DNA of 64,000 bases from Pseudomonas sp. BCA17 (GTDB taxonomy: Bacteria > Pseudomonadota > Gammaproteobacteria > Pseudomonadales > Pseudomonadaceae): positions 310,001 through 374,000 of the forward strand of contig NZ_SGWI01000001.1 of assembly GCF_004519405.1 (NCBI RefSeq), written 5' to 3'. Position numbers and translations under genes: made by a program. Of the stretch, positions 9,252 to 18,796 are shown one piece after another. The notes under the pieces are model-generated. The model ran no database searches and was not told where the DNA came from. It saw only the letters and a program-made list of their open reading frames with translations. The stretch's first letter is position 1, and every line of letters begins with the position of its first letter.

Positions 9252-12200
9252 ATGACAACCTCCGTTCAACGTCTGTCACGCGCAACCCCGACGCTCCCCA
9301 CACCTGTACCTGACAATACGCTGGCGCCCATACCCAGCAACGCGGCAGTCAAGATAAAGCCCAACCTCAAGACAGACCTGGCCGATAAACAAAACCTCCT
9401 CACCCTGGGCGATGCGCTGAGCCAACTGGCCAGGAGACTGGGCGCAGACGCCACGGCGCCGATGATAGTGGCGGCGCTGAAAACCACCTCGATGGCGATT
9501 GATCCTGACTCGCGCTACCCCCACGACGCCGGTCGCCAGGCCACCCTCGAGGATTTTATCGGCAGCCTCGGCTTACCCTTGCCTGACAGCCATTTCGCGC
9601 TCAACGGCCTCTCGGATGCAGTCATCGACCGTGGCCAAGTGCACCCCTTGGGCAATCTGGGCGGCGCGCTGTCGTGGCCGGTGCCGCTGAGCGCGGATGA
9701 GCAACGCCGCGTTCGGCTGATTACCATGAGCCATGTCGACCCCCACGGCCAACAACCGCAAGTGATGCAGACCAAGGGCCTGTTGCTGGAGTTTTTGCGA
9801 CTACGCACGCCGCTCCCCGCGGGTGTACTCAACAATCCGGCCAAAGCGCTGGAAGCGCTGATCAGTTCGCCCGAAGGGCAATTGCTCGGCGAAACACTGC
9901 AGAAAACCATGCAGGGTGTCGCCACCGACAGCAGCACGATGGACTATCTGCTCGCCGCCGTGACCTTGCAACTGGACCCGGAGTCCATCATCGCGCCGCG
10001 TCGCAAAACGCTCGCCGGCTTCGATCTGGCCAGTGACAAGCACTGGGGCAAGCCGCTGTCCACAGTGGTCGATGGCCTCAAACAGCACCTGGTCGCCCAG
10101 GGAAAGACCAGCGCCGCCATGGCCGGCGTCGCTGCGCATGTCTTACTGGCGGGCCGCGCACCGGCCTTGCTGATCAAGGACATCCCGGCCAGCGTCACCT
10201 ATGGCAGCCTGGCGTGGGTCAACCTGTCGGTGGCGGCGGCCACCATCGAAGCGCAAACGCCCGGCAAGGTCGCGAACATGACGTTCGCCGAAGTCATGCT
10301 TGCGGCTCGCAATGCCAGTCTGGCGGACCCCGCCGTGACCGAACGCGTGCAACGCGAAGTCCTGGTGGATTGGGGCGTGGCTAACGGGGTGTTGGCCAGG
10401 AAGGACGATCAACGCTATAGCCTCGATGAACTCACCACCCTGCTCCGTGAGTTCAATGCCCGTAGAACGCTGATAGGCACCGCTACACACGCCTTGGATG
10501 CAGACATTCCGTCGCGTAAAGCAATGGCGTTGGCCGAGCTGAAAAAACGCTTTCCCGAGCAACAGGCCCTGTTTGAAGAGAAGCTGATTCACATCAGCCG
10601 CAAGGAAACCACATCCGACGGCGGCGTTGGCTATCGAACCTTGGAGGTCGGGCCGCACTCGATGCTGGACGTCGCCATGATGGACTTGCCGGACGCTGAT
10701 CTGGCATTCACCTGCGACGACACGCGCGTGCCGCTGGCGGCCTTGAACGCCAACCCTCGGTTTGGGGTGGCCAAGGCCTTCGAGTCGCAGTTCGCCAGCA
10801 CCGTCAAAGATAAAAAGGCCGCCATCAACACCTACGTCAAACACTTGATCAGCCAGGCGCCCCTGGCTGTCCGCGAAGATCTCGAATACGGCAAGATCAG
10901 CTTCTTCCAGGAGCATTCACGTACCTTGGGGCCAGGGTTCACCGGGTCTACGTCACATCCCAAAAATGAGCAACTGCTGGTCAAGATCGAGCGCGATGGG
11001 GTGACCAAGGCCTACGCGATCAGCTTCAACAAAGGCACGATAGAACCGGTCGGGCCGTCGCGGGCAAGCGCCCAGAATCGCCGCGCCGCCAACGTTGTGC
11101 ACGAAACAAAAGCCTTCACCCCCAAAGGCGACGTCGCCGTCCGTCGTGACGAACAAAAGCGCCCGGATCAATCTCCCCCGGACAGCTTCAACTCAGGGCG
11201 TACCGGCCTTATCGCCGACGCCTTCGTACAGCATGTCGACCTGGATGACGATGCGATCAAACAACAGGCCCGCGGCCTCACAACCGCCGACAACAACCGC
11301 AGGCGCGGCGAGGCGGTCAGCGAGGCCATACTGGACCTGATTCCCTTTCGCGCGGCGTTCAATAACTTTCGCAAAGGTAATATCGGCGAGGGTTTGCTCG
11401 ACTTGGGCCTGGACTTGTTCGGCATCGTGACCGCCGGCGTGGGCACCGCCGGCAAGGTGATCAAGATCGCCGGCACCGCCACTTCAACCGCCACCAAGCT
11501 GGCACGCGCGGTCAAGGTGATCGGAATGGCGACCTTCAGCTCACTCAATCCTTTAGGAGGGCTGGGTGATGCGGCGCTGGGTGCCACCCGATTAGTCGGC
11601 AGCGGGTTCTCGAAGGGTGTCGAGTGGCTCAACCACGTGAGGGGCGCCACCGGTGGCTATGACTTATTAAAGGCTGCCAGCAAGGAACATGGGCCAACCT
11701 TGATCGGCACTTACAAGGTGAGCGGGATAGAGACCGAAGGGGTCGCGGTCCTGAAAAATGATCATTGGTATAAATATGACCCCGTCACCAATAAACCCTA
11801 TGGCATGCCCATCGACGGTTTTTCCCCACGCGGCGCGCCTGAGCTTCATGCCCTGACCGGGGTGACCAGCGAGCCTGCGTATTTAAAGCTGCACAACAAC
11901 ATCGTTAACGCGACAAAAACGGAGAATTACCCTGCCTACAAACAAGGGTATTTGACCGGACGCCTGGAAGAGTTGCCTGGGTATCGGGATGGAATGGGCA
12001 GCTCACAACTCAGGAAACTGGCTGAGGCGCCCGGACGCCCGCCGCACGAGGTCGGTATTCTGAGCCGGGAATTGAAGCGTGCCTATGTCAGGGACGGTGA
12101 ATACACCAGCGCATTACTCCTTCATGATGTGATGGGGCCTGGTGTGTCGGTGCTGCCTTTTTCACAGGCGCATTACAACGCATACGTTGACTTGCCCTCT

Positions 12201-12752
12201 GTCGGGGAGTGCGCCGGCATTTCCTATGCCATGGCGCTGGCGCTTCACCAGGGGACCGAGGAGCAGCTTGTGAAGAATTTGCTCAAGGTCGCCGAAGACC
12301 CTGCGAGTGCCGCCAATGCACCATTCGCAACGCATTTGCGCAACCTCCAGGACGCGGTGAAAAAGCCGAGTTCATTCCACTTCGGCGGGCAGGTGGAAGT
12401 CGGATACGACGAAATCATCGAGAAAATGCTCACGTCTGGAACCTCGACGACAATCAGGATCGGCACCGTGGACCATGCGATGCTGGCCGGGGTGCAAATC
12501 AAAAACGGTAAGCCGGAGTGGTTTTTTTTCGATCCCAACGCCGGCCTGGTCAAATTCACCAACTTGAAGTCGATGGAAAGAGGCATGGAAGAATTGCTCA
12601 ACAGTGGCCAATCTGCGGCGCTGCGCAATACGCGCCGGACGCTTACGGGCAAACGAGCCTACAGCATCAGCATATTTGAGCCCGGCCATGTGAATAATCG
12701 ACCCGGCATTAACCCGGATGTGGTGAGAGATCTCTCCAGTGTTGCGTTGTAA
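9252..12752 (+). CDS. Effector-like protein with C-terminal YopT-type (C58) cysteine protease motif
   Basis: A 1166-residue protein with no classical signal peptide. The first 20 residues lack acidic amino acids and the N-terminal region is Ser/Thr/Pro-rich, as in type III secretion signals. Residues about 695-775 form a hydrophobic Gly/Ala-rich hairpin seen in large Pseudomonas toxin-like proteins. The C-terminus carries GECAGISYA (Cys987), VDHAMLAG (His1075) and FFDPNAGLVKF (Asp1094), matching the order and context of the Cys-His-Asp triad of the C58 (YopT/AvrPphB) peptidases. The ATG at 9252 has AAAGGTG upstream and a candidate hrp box 71 nt before it. Secretion by a type III system is inferred; no secretion gene lies in the window. 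Overall similarity to a named effector was not recognised. Confidence 0.85.
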   Translation: MTTSVQRLSRATPTLPTPVPDNTLAPIPSNAAVKIKPNLKTDLADKQNLLTLGDALSQLARRLGADATAPMIVAALKTTSMAIDPDSRYPHDAGRQATLEDFIGSLGLPLPDSHFALNGLSDAVIDRGQVHPLGNLGGALSWPVPLSADEQRRVRLITMSHVDPHGQQPQVMQTKGLLLEFLRLRTPLPAGVLNNPAKALEALISSPEGQLLGETLQKTMQGVATDSSTMDYLLAAVTLQLDPESIIAPRRKTLAGFDLASDKHWGKPLSTVVDGLKQHLVAQGKTSAAMAGVAAHVLLAGRAPALLIKDIPASVTYGSLAWVNLSVAAATIEAQTPGKVANMTFAEVMLAARNASLADPAVTERVQREVLVDWGVANGVLARKDDQRYSLDELTTLLREFNARRTLIGTATHALDADIPSRKAMALAELKKRFPEQQALFEEKLIHISRKETTSDGGVGYRTLEVGPHSMLDVAMMDLPDADLAFTCDDTRVPLAALNANPRFGVAKAFESQFASTVKDKKAAINTYVKHLISQAPLAVREDLEYGKISFFQEHSRTLGPGFTGSTSHPKNEQLLVKIERDGVTKAYAISFNKGTIEPVGPSRASAQNRRAANVVHETKAFTPKGDVAVRRDEQKRPDQSPPDSFNSGRTGLIADAFVQHVDLDDDAIKQQARGLTTADNNRRRGEAVSEAILDLIPFRAAFNNFRKGNIGEGLLDLGLDLFGIVTAGVGTAGKVIKIAGTATSTATKLARAVKVIGMATFSSLNPLGGLGDAALGATRLVGSGFSKGVEWLNHVRGATGGYDLLKAASKEHGPTLIGTYKVSGIETEGVAVLKNDHWYKYDPVTNKPYGMPIDGFSPRGAPELHALTGVTSEPAYLKLHNNIVNATKTENYPAYKQGYLTGRLEELPGYRDGMGSSQLRKLAEAPGRPPHEVGILSRELKRAYVRDGEYTSALLLHDVMGPGVSVLPFSQAHYNAYVDLPSVGECAGISYAMALALHQGTEEQLVKNLLKVAEDPASAANAPFATHLRNLQDAVKKPSSFHFGGQVEVGYDEIIEKMLTSGTSTTIRIGTVDHAMLAGVQIKNGKPEWFFFDPNAGLVKFTNLKSMERGMEELLNSGQSAALRNTRRTLTGKRAYSISIFEPGHVNNRPGINPDVVRDLSSVAL

Positions 12753-12791
12753 ACCATGACGTACCGGGGCATTCTGCGCGCCTGACATCAT

Positions 12792-12825
12792 GCGGCCAGT
12801 AAGTTTTTCGGAACTTGCTGGCCGC
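12792..12825 (+). terminator. Long GC-rich hairpin after the effector-like gene
   Basis: GCGGCCAG and CTGGCCGC plus AAGTT/AACTT form a 14-bp stem with one wobble and a short loop, 40 nt after the stop of the effector-like gene. No T-run follows, so it may be a processing or stability hairpin rather than an intrinsic terminator. Confidence 0.4.
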
Positions 12826-12896
12826 GTGACTACTCATTAGTTGAGTTGACTCAGCCCTGCCTGACCTCTGTACCTTTACTTTCAGGAATGTTCACT

Positions 12897-13259
12897 ATGC
12901 CGTCCCCTGCCTCCACCATCCTTGTAGTCGAAGATGACGCCATCGTGCGCATGCTGATCGTCGATGTGCTTGAAGAGTTGGAGTTCCATGTACTGGAGGC
13001 CGCTGACGCCGCCGAAGCGTTGGCAGTGGTCAACACCGACCAAACCATCCACCTGATGATGACCGATGTCGGCCTGCCCGACATGGACGGCAAGGAACTG
13101 GCGACCCAGGTGCGTCAATTGCGCCCCACCCTGCCCATCCTCTTTGCCAGTGGTTATGCCGAAAACATTGATGTACCCGCTGGGATGCAAGTGATCGGCA
13201 AACCGTTCTCGATCGATCAATTGCGCGACAAAGTCAAATCGATGTTGCCCGACGCTTAA
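12897..13259 (+). CDS. Single-domain response regulator
   Basis: A 120-residue receiver with VVEDDA, phospho-acceptor Asp57 in MTDVGLPDMDG, FASGYAE and IGKPF. The ATG at 12897 is chosen because AGGA lies nine bases upstream; an earlier ATG at 12888 abuts AGGA and a TTG at 12846 has no ribosome site. It resembles the C-terminal receiver of the hybrid kinase at 601-2283 (shared VGLPxMxG and SGYAE/TGYAE), so it could be another target of that class of kinase. No output domain is present, and the gene appears monocistronic. Confidence 0.9.
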   Translation: MPSPASTILVVEDDAIVRMLIVDVLEELEFHVLEAADAAEALAVVNTDQTIHLMMTDVGLPDMDGKELATQVRQLRPTLPILFASGYAENIDVPAGMQVIGKPFSIDQLRDKVKSMLPDA

Positions 13260-13496
13260 CCCTTTCTTCGCGACGCAGTACACCCTAGACAGTGGTTTGC
13301 CCTGCATCAGGGCAAACAGGCGCGGCAAGCCTGCGGGCGTGGCGCCGTCTGCTACCCTGCACAACTGCGCCGTACCGTTACCACCCCAATAGTTCACCTG
13401 TTTGCTGGGATTAACGTGACGTTCGGCGAATAAAACTGGAAACTCAGCGTTTTAATCTCACGCCCTTTAAAAAGCACTCAGGAAGGACGCAACAAC

Positions 13497-14897
13497 ATGA
13501 TTGGAAAACCGACGCGCCTGCTGTTGGCGAGCCTCTCGATATTGATGAGCACCGGTGCCTGGGCCGACTTCACGGCAACTCCGACTGAAGCCCGCGCCAT
13601 CGCCAAGGAAGCTTATTTGTACGGCTACCCGGTGGTAGAAATGTACAAAACGCTCTACACCCAGGCCGTTGATAAAGGTGGCGCCAATTTCAAGGCCCCG
13701 TTCAACCATATCGGCAACACCGCCCAGGTCGTCACCCCCAAGGACACTGCGATACCCACTCCGAACCCGGATACGCCCTACTCCTTCGTATGGATGGACC
13801 TGCGCAAAGAACCCCAGGTACTGACCCTGCCCAAGATCGAAGACAACCGTTACTACTCGGTGCAGTTGATCGACCTCTACACGCAGAACATCGCCTACCT
13901 GGGCACCCGCAGCACCGGCAACAATGGTGGTCACTTCATGATCGCCGGGCCGGACTGGAAAGGTCAGCAACCGGTCGACATTGATCGCGTGATCTACAGC
14001 GAAAGCAACATTGCCTACGCCCTCTACCGCACGCAATTGTTCGATGAAAAAGACCTGGGCAAGGTCAAGCAGATCCAGAGCGGCTATAAAGTGCAACCGC
14101 TGAGCGGCTACGTGAAGCAACCCGCGCCGGCCAAAGTCGCGAAGATCGAATGGCCCAAGCCAATGGCGACCATGACCGAAAGCCCGCAGTTGTTCCGTTA
14201 CCTGAACTTCATGCTCAGCTTCGCCTCCCCTCAGGACAGCGAAAAAGACCTGCTGGCCCGTTTTGCCAAGATCGGCATCGCGCCGGGCGCACCGTTCAAG
14301 GTCAATCAACTGACCGCCGAGCAGCGTAAAGCCCTGGAAGACGGGATCGCCGATGGCAAGGCGGAGTTCGCTGCCTTCAAGAAAGACAAGATCGACACCC
14401 ACCAGGTCTCCAGCGGCGACCTGTTCGGCAGCCGTGACCGCCTGAAGAACAACTACCTTTATCGCTATGCCGGGGCCAACCTGCACATGTTCGGCAACTC
14501 GCCCGACGAAGCCGCTTACCTGACCTACTCCGTTGACAGCGAGGGCAAGCCCGCCAACGGTGCGCGCCACAGCTACACCGTGCATTTCGCCAAGGACCAG
14601 TTGCCGCCGGCCGACGCGTTCTGGTCGCTGACGATGTACGAGGCCAAAACCAAACTGCTGGTGCCCAACCACAAGAAACGCTACCTGCTCAATTCGCGGA
14701 TGCTGCCCAACTTCAAGCTCGACGCCGATGGTGGCCTGACCCTGGCGCTGCAACACCACGAGCCGCCGAAAGCCGAACAAAGCAACTGGCTGCCGGCGCC
14801 GCCCGGCCCGTTTTATGCCGTGCTGCGGATTTACCTGCCCAAGCCCGAGGTGGCTAACGGCCAATGGCAGCTCCCACCGTTGACGCCGCTCAAGTAG
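13497..14897 (+). CDS. Exported DUF1254/DUF1214 protein
   Basis: A 466-residue protein with a signal peptide (cleavage expected after ILMSTGAWA, residue 23). The N-terminal half contains AYLYGYPVVEMYKT and PNPDTPYSFVWMDL, typical of DUF1254; the C-terminal half contains ANLHMFGNSPDEAAYLTY and PADAFWSLTMYEAKT, typical of DUF1214. These two domains commonly occur together in periplasmic proteins of unknown biochemical role. GGAAG precedes the ATG. It stands alone between a receiver gene and an amino-acid racemase gene, so context does not suggest a substrate. Confidence 0.88.
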   Translation: MIGKPTRLLLASLSILMSTGAWADFTATPTEARAIAKEAYLYGYPVVEMYKTLYTQAVDKGGANFKAPFNHIGNTAQVVTPKDTAIPTPNPDTPYSFVWMDLRKEPQVLTLPKIEDNRYYSVQLIDLYTQNIAYLGTRSTGNNGGHFMIAGPDWKGQQPVDIDRVIYSESNIAYALYRTQLFDEKDLGKVKQIQSGYKVQPLSGYVKQPAPAKVAKIEWPKPMATMTESPQLFRYLNFMLSFASPQDSEKDLLARFAKIGIAPGAPFKVNQLTAEQRKALEDGIADGKAEFAAFKKDKIDTHQVSSGDLFGSRDRLKNNYLYRYAGANLHMFGNSPDEAAYLTYSVDSEGKPANGARHSYTVHFAKDQLPPADAFWSLTMYEAKTKLLVPNHKKRYLLNSRMLPNFKLDADGGLTLALQHHEPPKAEQSNWLPAPPGPFYAVLRIYLPKPEVANGQWQLPPLTPLK

Positions 14898-14905
14898 CTT
14901 TTGCA

Positions 14906-14929
14906 TAGGAGCGGGCTTGCTCGCTCCTA
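14906..14929. repeat. Single REP palindrome
   Basis: TAGGAGCGGGC and GCTCGCTCCTA form an imperfect palindrome around TT, 8 nt after the DUF1254 stop. This is a common Pseudomonas REP type and may protect the 3' end of the mRNA. Confidence 0.6.
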
Positions 14930-15177
14930 CCTGCACAGAACTATCAGTGTCTGAACCTGGCGAAGGATTGATGCAGATCCGAGGCCCAACCATCGACGAC
15001 GCTTTTCACATCATCAGCCTTCATTACCTGTGATTCATTGGACAGGGGCTTGCCGGTGCCTTTGTGTATCACCTGGGTGAGCGGTGAAACTGCACCGGTC
15101 ATTTCGCGGGCAACTGCGTATGACTAATCCACGGCCGGTGGGTAAGGTGAAGCGACAGTCCTTGTCAGGAGCATCGC

Positions 15178-15870
15178 ATGCGTACCATCGGCCTTATCGG
15201 CGGCATGAGCTGGGAGTCCAGCGCCGAGTATTACCGCATCATCAACCAGCGCGTGCGCGACCAGCTCGGCCCACTGCGCTCGGCGCAGCTGTTGATGTAC
15301 AGCGTGGACTTCGGCCCGGTGGAACGCGCCCAGCATGCCGGGCGTTGGGATGACACCGCGCTGATCCTGGAAGATGCGGCGCGCCGCCTGCAGGCCGGGG
15401 GTGCCGACTGCGTGGTGTTGTGTACCAATACCATGCATTTGGTGGCGCCGCGGATCGAGGCGGCGGTGTCGATTCCATTCTTGCATATCGCCGACGCCAC
15501 CGCAGCCGCAGCACGTGAAGCAGGCACCCTGACGGTAGGTCTGCTGGGCACGGCATTCACCATGGAGCAGGATTTTCTCAAGTCACGCCTGGCTGCCCAA
15601 GGCTTGACCGTGCTGGTGCCGGATGCGGACGAACGCAAGGCCGTGCACCGGATCATTTACGAAGAGTTGTGCGTGGGTGTCATCAGCGAAGCGTCCCGTC
15701 AGGTCTACCAGCGGGTGATCGACAACCTCGCCGCGCGGGGTGCCCAGGCAGTTATCCTCGGCTGTACCGAGATCTGCCTGCTGATCCAGCCCGAACACAG
15801 CGACCTGCCGCTGCTGGACACCACCGAGCTGCATGCGCGGGCTGCGGTGGCGTTTGCTTTGCAGGACTAA
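15178..15870 (+). CDS. Aspartate/glutamate racemase family protein
   Basis: A 230-residue cofactor-independent racemase. The N-terminus MRTIGLIGGMSWESS and the two catalytic cysteines, Cys82 in VLCTNTMH and Cys196 in ILGCTEI, are the hallmarks of the Asp/Glu racemase superfamily (YgeA/RacX-like). Both cysteines are present, so two-base racemase chemistry is expected, but the substrate is not deducible; YgeA-type enzymes can accept non-canonical amino acids. It is convergent with the GNAT gene, overlapping its stop by 4 bp. Confidence 0.9.
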   Translation: MRTIGLIGGMSWESSAEYYRIINQRVRDQLGPLRSAQLLMYSVDFGPVERAQHAGRWDDTALILEDAARRLQAGGADCVVLCTNTMHLVAPRIEAAVSIPFLHIADATAAAAREAGTLTVGLLGTAFTMEQDFLKSRLAAQGLTVLVPDADERKAVHRIIYEELCVGVISEASRQVYQRVIDNLAARGAQAVILGCTEICLLIQPEHSDLPLLDTTELHARAAVAFALQD

Positions 15871-16379
15871 GCCGGCGTGCGTATGCGCGCCATGCTCAGC
15901 GCGTCGACAAAACCACCATCGCGCACGCCGTAATCGCGCAGACGGCCTTCAACCTCGAAGCCGAACTTACGATACAACGCGTGCGCGGCTTCGTTGTCGG
16001 CATAGACCGTCAATTCGACGCGGCGCAGGTTCATCCAGTTGTCAGCCACTTCCAACGCAGCGCTCAATAGCCTGGAACCCACGCCCTTGCCCTGCCACGC
16101 GGTAGCGACCCCCATGCCCAACCCCGCGATGTGGCTCTGACGAACGCGGGCATTCTGCTCCATTCCCAGATTGCCGATGACTTCACCGCCATGCATCGCC
16201 ACCAATTGCAGCCGCCGTTCGTTGTCCATCACCAGGCGCTTGCGCCAAGCCTCCACCGATTGGAAAGGCATTTGCAGCACCTGACGGCAAACGGCCGGGT
16301 CGTTATAGAGCGCCGTGACGCCCTCAAGATGGGCTTCGGTAAAGCGCTGGATGACGATATGGGGTTCAGGTGCGTGCAT
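15867..16379 (-). CDS. GNAT-family N-acetyltransferase
   Basis: A 170-residue acetyltransferase. The fold is evident from the N-terminal beta strand IVIQRFTEAH, the acetyl-CoA pyrophosphate loop GVATAWQGKGVGSRLL (Q/RxxGxG/A motif) and the C-terminal LTVYADNEAAHALYRKFGFEVEG. It resembles the L-amino-acid/aminoglycoside-like YhhY branch. AAAGGA precedes the ATG. The acceptor is unknown. It converges on the racemase gene and is preceded by a DUF1176 gene on the same strand. Confidence 0.9.
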   Translation of the reverse strand: MHAPEPHIVIQRFTEAHLEGVTALYNDPAVCRQVLQMPFQSVEAWRKRLVMDNERRLQLVAMHGGEVIGNLGMEQNARVRQSHIAGLGMGVATAWQGKGVGSRLLSAALEVADNWMNLRRVELTVYADNEAAHALYRKFGFEVEGRLRDYGVRDGGFVDALSMARIRTPA

Positions 16380-16440
16380 TGTGTTTCATCCTTTGAAAGA
16401 CAAGTGGCGGGCCAGTGTAGAGGCCAACCGCGCCCACTGG

Positions 16441-17511
16441 CTAGGGCGCTGGAACTGTCGACCACAGCGACGGCCAATCGCCCGGACCCACCCCGGTGCA
16501 GCGCGGCATCATCTGGAACTCACGCAGTTGGAAGGCCTTGCCGTCATACACCCAGACGCCTGCGGCGCCGCAATCGCCGATCCCCCGCTGTTTGTAGAAA
16601 TAACTCAAGGTACCGGTGGCTTCGTCATACCCAACCGAGCCTTGCAGCGCTGCGCCGTCCAACGGCAACGGTTGGATAGTCAATGGGGTTTCGCCATAAG
16701 GGGCCTGACGCTCACGACGGGTGACCTCGTATTCGCAGTTGTAGGCGGCGCAGTCGTAACGCACCACGCTCATGGCTTGAGTTGCACTCAGCGCGCCGAC
16801 TTCGGCCTGCGGCGCCATTTCGGTGTCCGTGTCCGTGATGGCTTTCAAGGCAGCGGCCGCCAGGGCGGTCTGTTCTTCGGCGGTCAGCGGCGGCGCAACC
16901 GGGAACTTGCGCAAGACCGGCACGGGCACGCGCGCCGGCACATGGCTGGCGGCCCCTTTGCCTGGCCGCGCCAGTGCCGTGACGTTATCCAGGCGTCCTT
17001 GCACCGCATCCATCAACAGCAGCGAAGCACTCAGGCCTTGGAGTGACACCTGTGCGCTTTTATCGCCCGGCACCTGCAAACGCTGACCATTGCGCAAGCG
17101 CTGCAACCACAGGCGAGCCGGTGCTTCTTCGAGCACACCGTAGGACTGTACCTGGTCATCACCGCCCTGATCGTCCAGCTCCACATGCAACGCCTGCGTC
17201 AGCTCCAGGCCCAACGGTTGACCATCCAACAGCAACGTAGAAAGGTCCACGGCCTCGCCACGATAATCAAAACGCAAACGCAGCGACGCCTGCGGCCCAG
17301 CCTGGTGCCAGATATGCAGGGTCAGAGAGCTGTAGTCCTCCTCATCGACCCCGCTGGGCGCGCTGAGGGCATGGCAATTGCGCAGGTTGTCGCAACCGAT
17401 GACCCAGTTCTTGATTTCCCGTAGCAAGGGCACGGTTTCGGCGGGGGGTTGAGCGAAGGCTTGTGACGTGGCGCCGGCCAGCGACAGGGCCAGGAATACG
17501 GGGCGTAGCAT
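16441..17511 (-). CDS. Exported DUF1176 protein
   Basis: A 356-residue protein with a signal peptide MLRPVFLALSLAGATSQAFA. A longer frame adds 15 residues, but the ATG at 17511 places the signal sequence at the N-terminus. It has paired cysteines early (GCDNLRNC), then YDCAAYNCEY and RGIGDCGAAGVWVYDGKAF, the pattern of DUF1176 periplasmic proteins. Function is unknown. It is followed on the same strand by the GNAT gene 61 bp downstream. Confidence 0.85.
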   Translation of the reverse strand: MLRPVFLALSLAGATSQAFAQPPAETVPLLREIKNWVIGCDNLRNCHALSAPSGVDEEDYSSLTLHIWHQAGPQASLRLRFDYRGEAVDLSTLLLDGQPLGLELTQALHVELDDQGGDDQVQSYGVLEEAPARLWLQRLRNGQRLQVPGDKSAQVSLQGLSASLLLMDAVQGRLDNVTALARPGKGAASHVPARVPVPVLRKFPVAPPLTAEEQTALAAAALKAITDTDTEMAPQAEVGALSATQAMSVVRYDCAAYNCEYEVTRRERQAPYGETPLTIQPLPLDGAALQGSVGYDEATGTLSYFYKQRGIGDCGAAGVWVYDGKAFQLREFQMMPRCTGVGPGDWPSLWSTVPAP

Positions 17512-17565
17512 GGGGGACTCTCCGTGTCTGAAAGGCGCGGATTGTCCCATGTTCACTGCATGGCG

Positions 17566-18705
17566 TCAGCGGCCGGAAGCGGTCCGCCACACCCGCGCGA
17601 TATCTGCCGCGCGCTCGCGTAACAAGCGCGGCGCTTCACTGCAGGCACGCTCCAGGCTCATCGGTCCGTTCGGCAAGGCGAACGCTGCCGCCACGCCATG
17701 GGCGTACATCTGTTCATAGCCGTCGCCCAGGGTGCCTGCGATCACGATCACCGGCACCTGGTGCCGCTGGGCGATACGTGCCACGCCGAAGGGGGTTTTA
17801 CCGCGCAGGGTCTGGGCATCGAAACGGCCCTCGCCGGTCATGACCAGGTCGGCACCGCGGACGGCATCGTCCAGGCCAACCAGCTCGGCCACTACGTCCA
17901 CACCGGCACGAAATTGCGCGCCGAGAAACGCTTTGGCGGCAAAACCCAACCCACCGGCTGCGCCGCTGCCGGGTTCGTCGCGCACATCCTTGGGCAGGAC
18001 CTTGGCGCAGTGGTCGGCGAAGTGGCCGAGGGCTGCATCAAGCTGTTGGACCTGTTCGGGGGTGGCACCTTTTTGCGGGCCGAAAATGGCGGACGCCCCC
18101 TGGGGACCGCACAGGGGGTTGTTCACGTCTGCAGCGATGTCAAAACGCACGCGGGCCAGGCGAGGGTCCAACTGTTCCAGGTCGATACGCGCCAGCCCCG
18201 CCAGCGCCAGGCCACCGGCAGGCAATGGCTGGCCGTTGCTATCGAACAGCTGCACGCCAAGGGCTTGCATGGCGCCGGCGCCGCCATCGTTGGTGGCGCT
18301 GCCGCCAATGGCCAGGATGATGCGCTGGGCGTCGAGGTCCAGGGCGGCACGGATCAACTCTCCAGTGCCGTAAGTGCTGCTGGAGCATGCATCACGCTGT
18401 CCCGGGGGGACCAACTGCAGGCCGCTCGCTTCAGCCATTTCGATAATCGCGGTGCGGCTGTCGGCCAACCAGCCCCAGCGTGCCTCTACTGTGCCGCCCA
18501 GTGGGCCATGCACCGGTTGGCGACGCAGTTCGCCGTTGCACGCGGCGAGTACCGCGTCCACCGTACCTTCACCCCCATCCGCCATCGGGCATTGGACCAG
18601 TTGCGCATCCGGCCAGACGTGGGCGAGCCCTTCGGCAATCGCCCGGGCAACGCCTTCAGCACTCAGGCTGTCTTTGAACGAGTCGGGGGCGATGATGATT
18701 TTCAT
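17566..18705 (-). CDS. Glycerate kinase (GlxK/GarK family)
   Basis: A 379-residue kinase that phosphorylates D-glycerate to phosphoglycerate. MKIIIAPDSFKDSLSA at the N-terminus, PMADGGEGTVDA and IGGSATNDGGAGAMQALG are diagnostic of the family. The ATG at 18705 with GGAGAAAG seven bases upstream is preferred over a frame 23 residues longer. It lies just downstream of a CdaR-type regulator on the same strand (91 bp gap) and near a sugar-acid MFS permease, so it should serve the glycerate end of galactarate/glucarate or glyoxylate-derived catabolism. Class I bacterial members usually make 2-phosphoglycerate. Confidence 0.93.
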   Translation of the reverse strand: MKIIIAPDSFKDSLSAEGVARAIAEGLAHVWPDAQLVQCPMADGGEGTVDAVLAACNGELRRQPVHGPLGGTVEARWGWLADSRTAIIEMAEASGLQLVPPGQRDACSSSTYGTGELIRAALDLDAQRIILAIGGSATNDGGAGAMQALGVQLFDSNGQPLPAGGLALAGLARIDLEQLDPRLARVRFDIAADVNNPLCGPQGASAIFGPQKGATPEQVQQLDAALGHFADHCAKVLPKDVRDEPGSGAAGGLGFAAKAFLGAQFRAGVDVVAELVGLDDAVRGADLVMTGEGRFDAQTLRGKTPFGVARIAQRHQVPVIVIAGTLGDGYEQMYAHGVAAAFALPNGPMSLERACSEAPRLLRERAADIARVWRTASGR

Positions 18706-18796
18706 GGGCTTTCTCCGATTTTTATAACGCCCATGCTGCCAGTTGCCTGCGGGGATGACGCCGGTCCGATGCACAAGTGTGAGTGAGGTTTGTTGT

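Noticed and set aside
14944..15102. 52-codon frame on the - strand between the DUF1254 and racemase genes
   Set aside because: No ribosome site before the ATG, no recognisable motif and no supporting neighbours.
16074..16101. Possible third hrp box, GGAACC-N15-CCACGCG, on the + strand
   Set aside because: It lies inside the GNAT gene, has no + strand gene downstream, and lacks the final conserved A.
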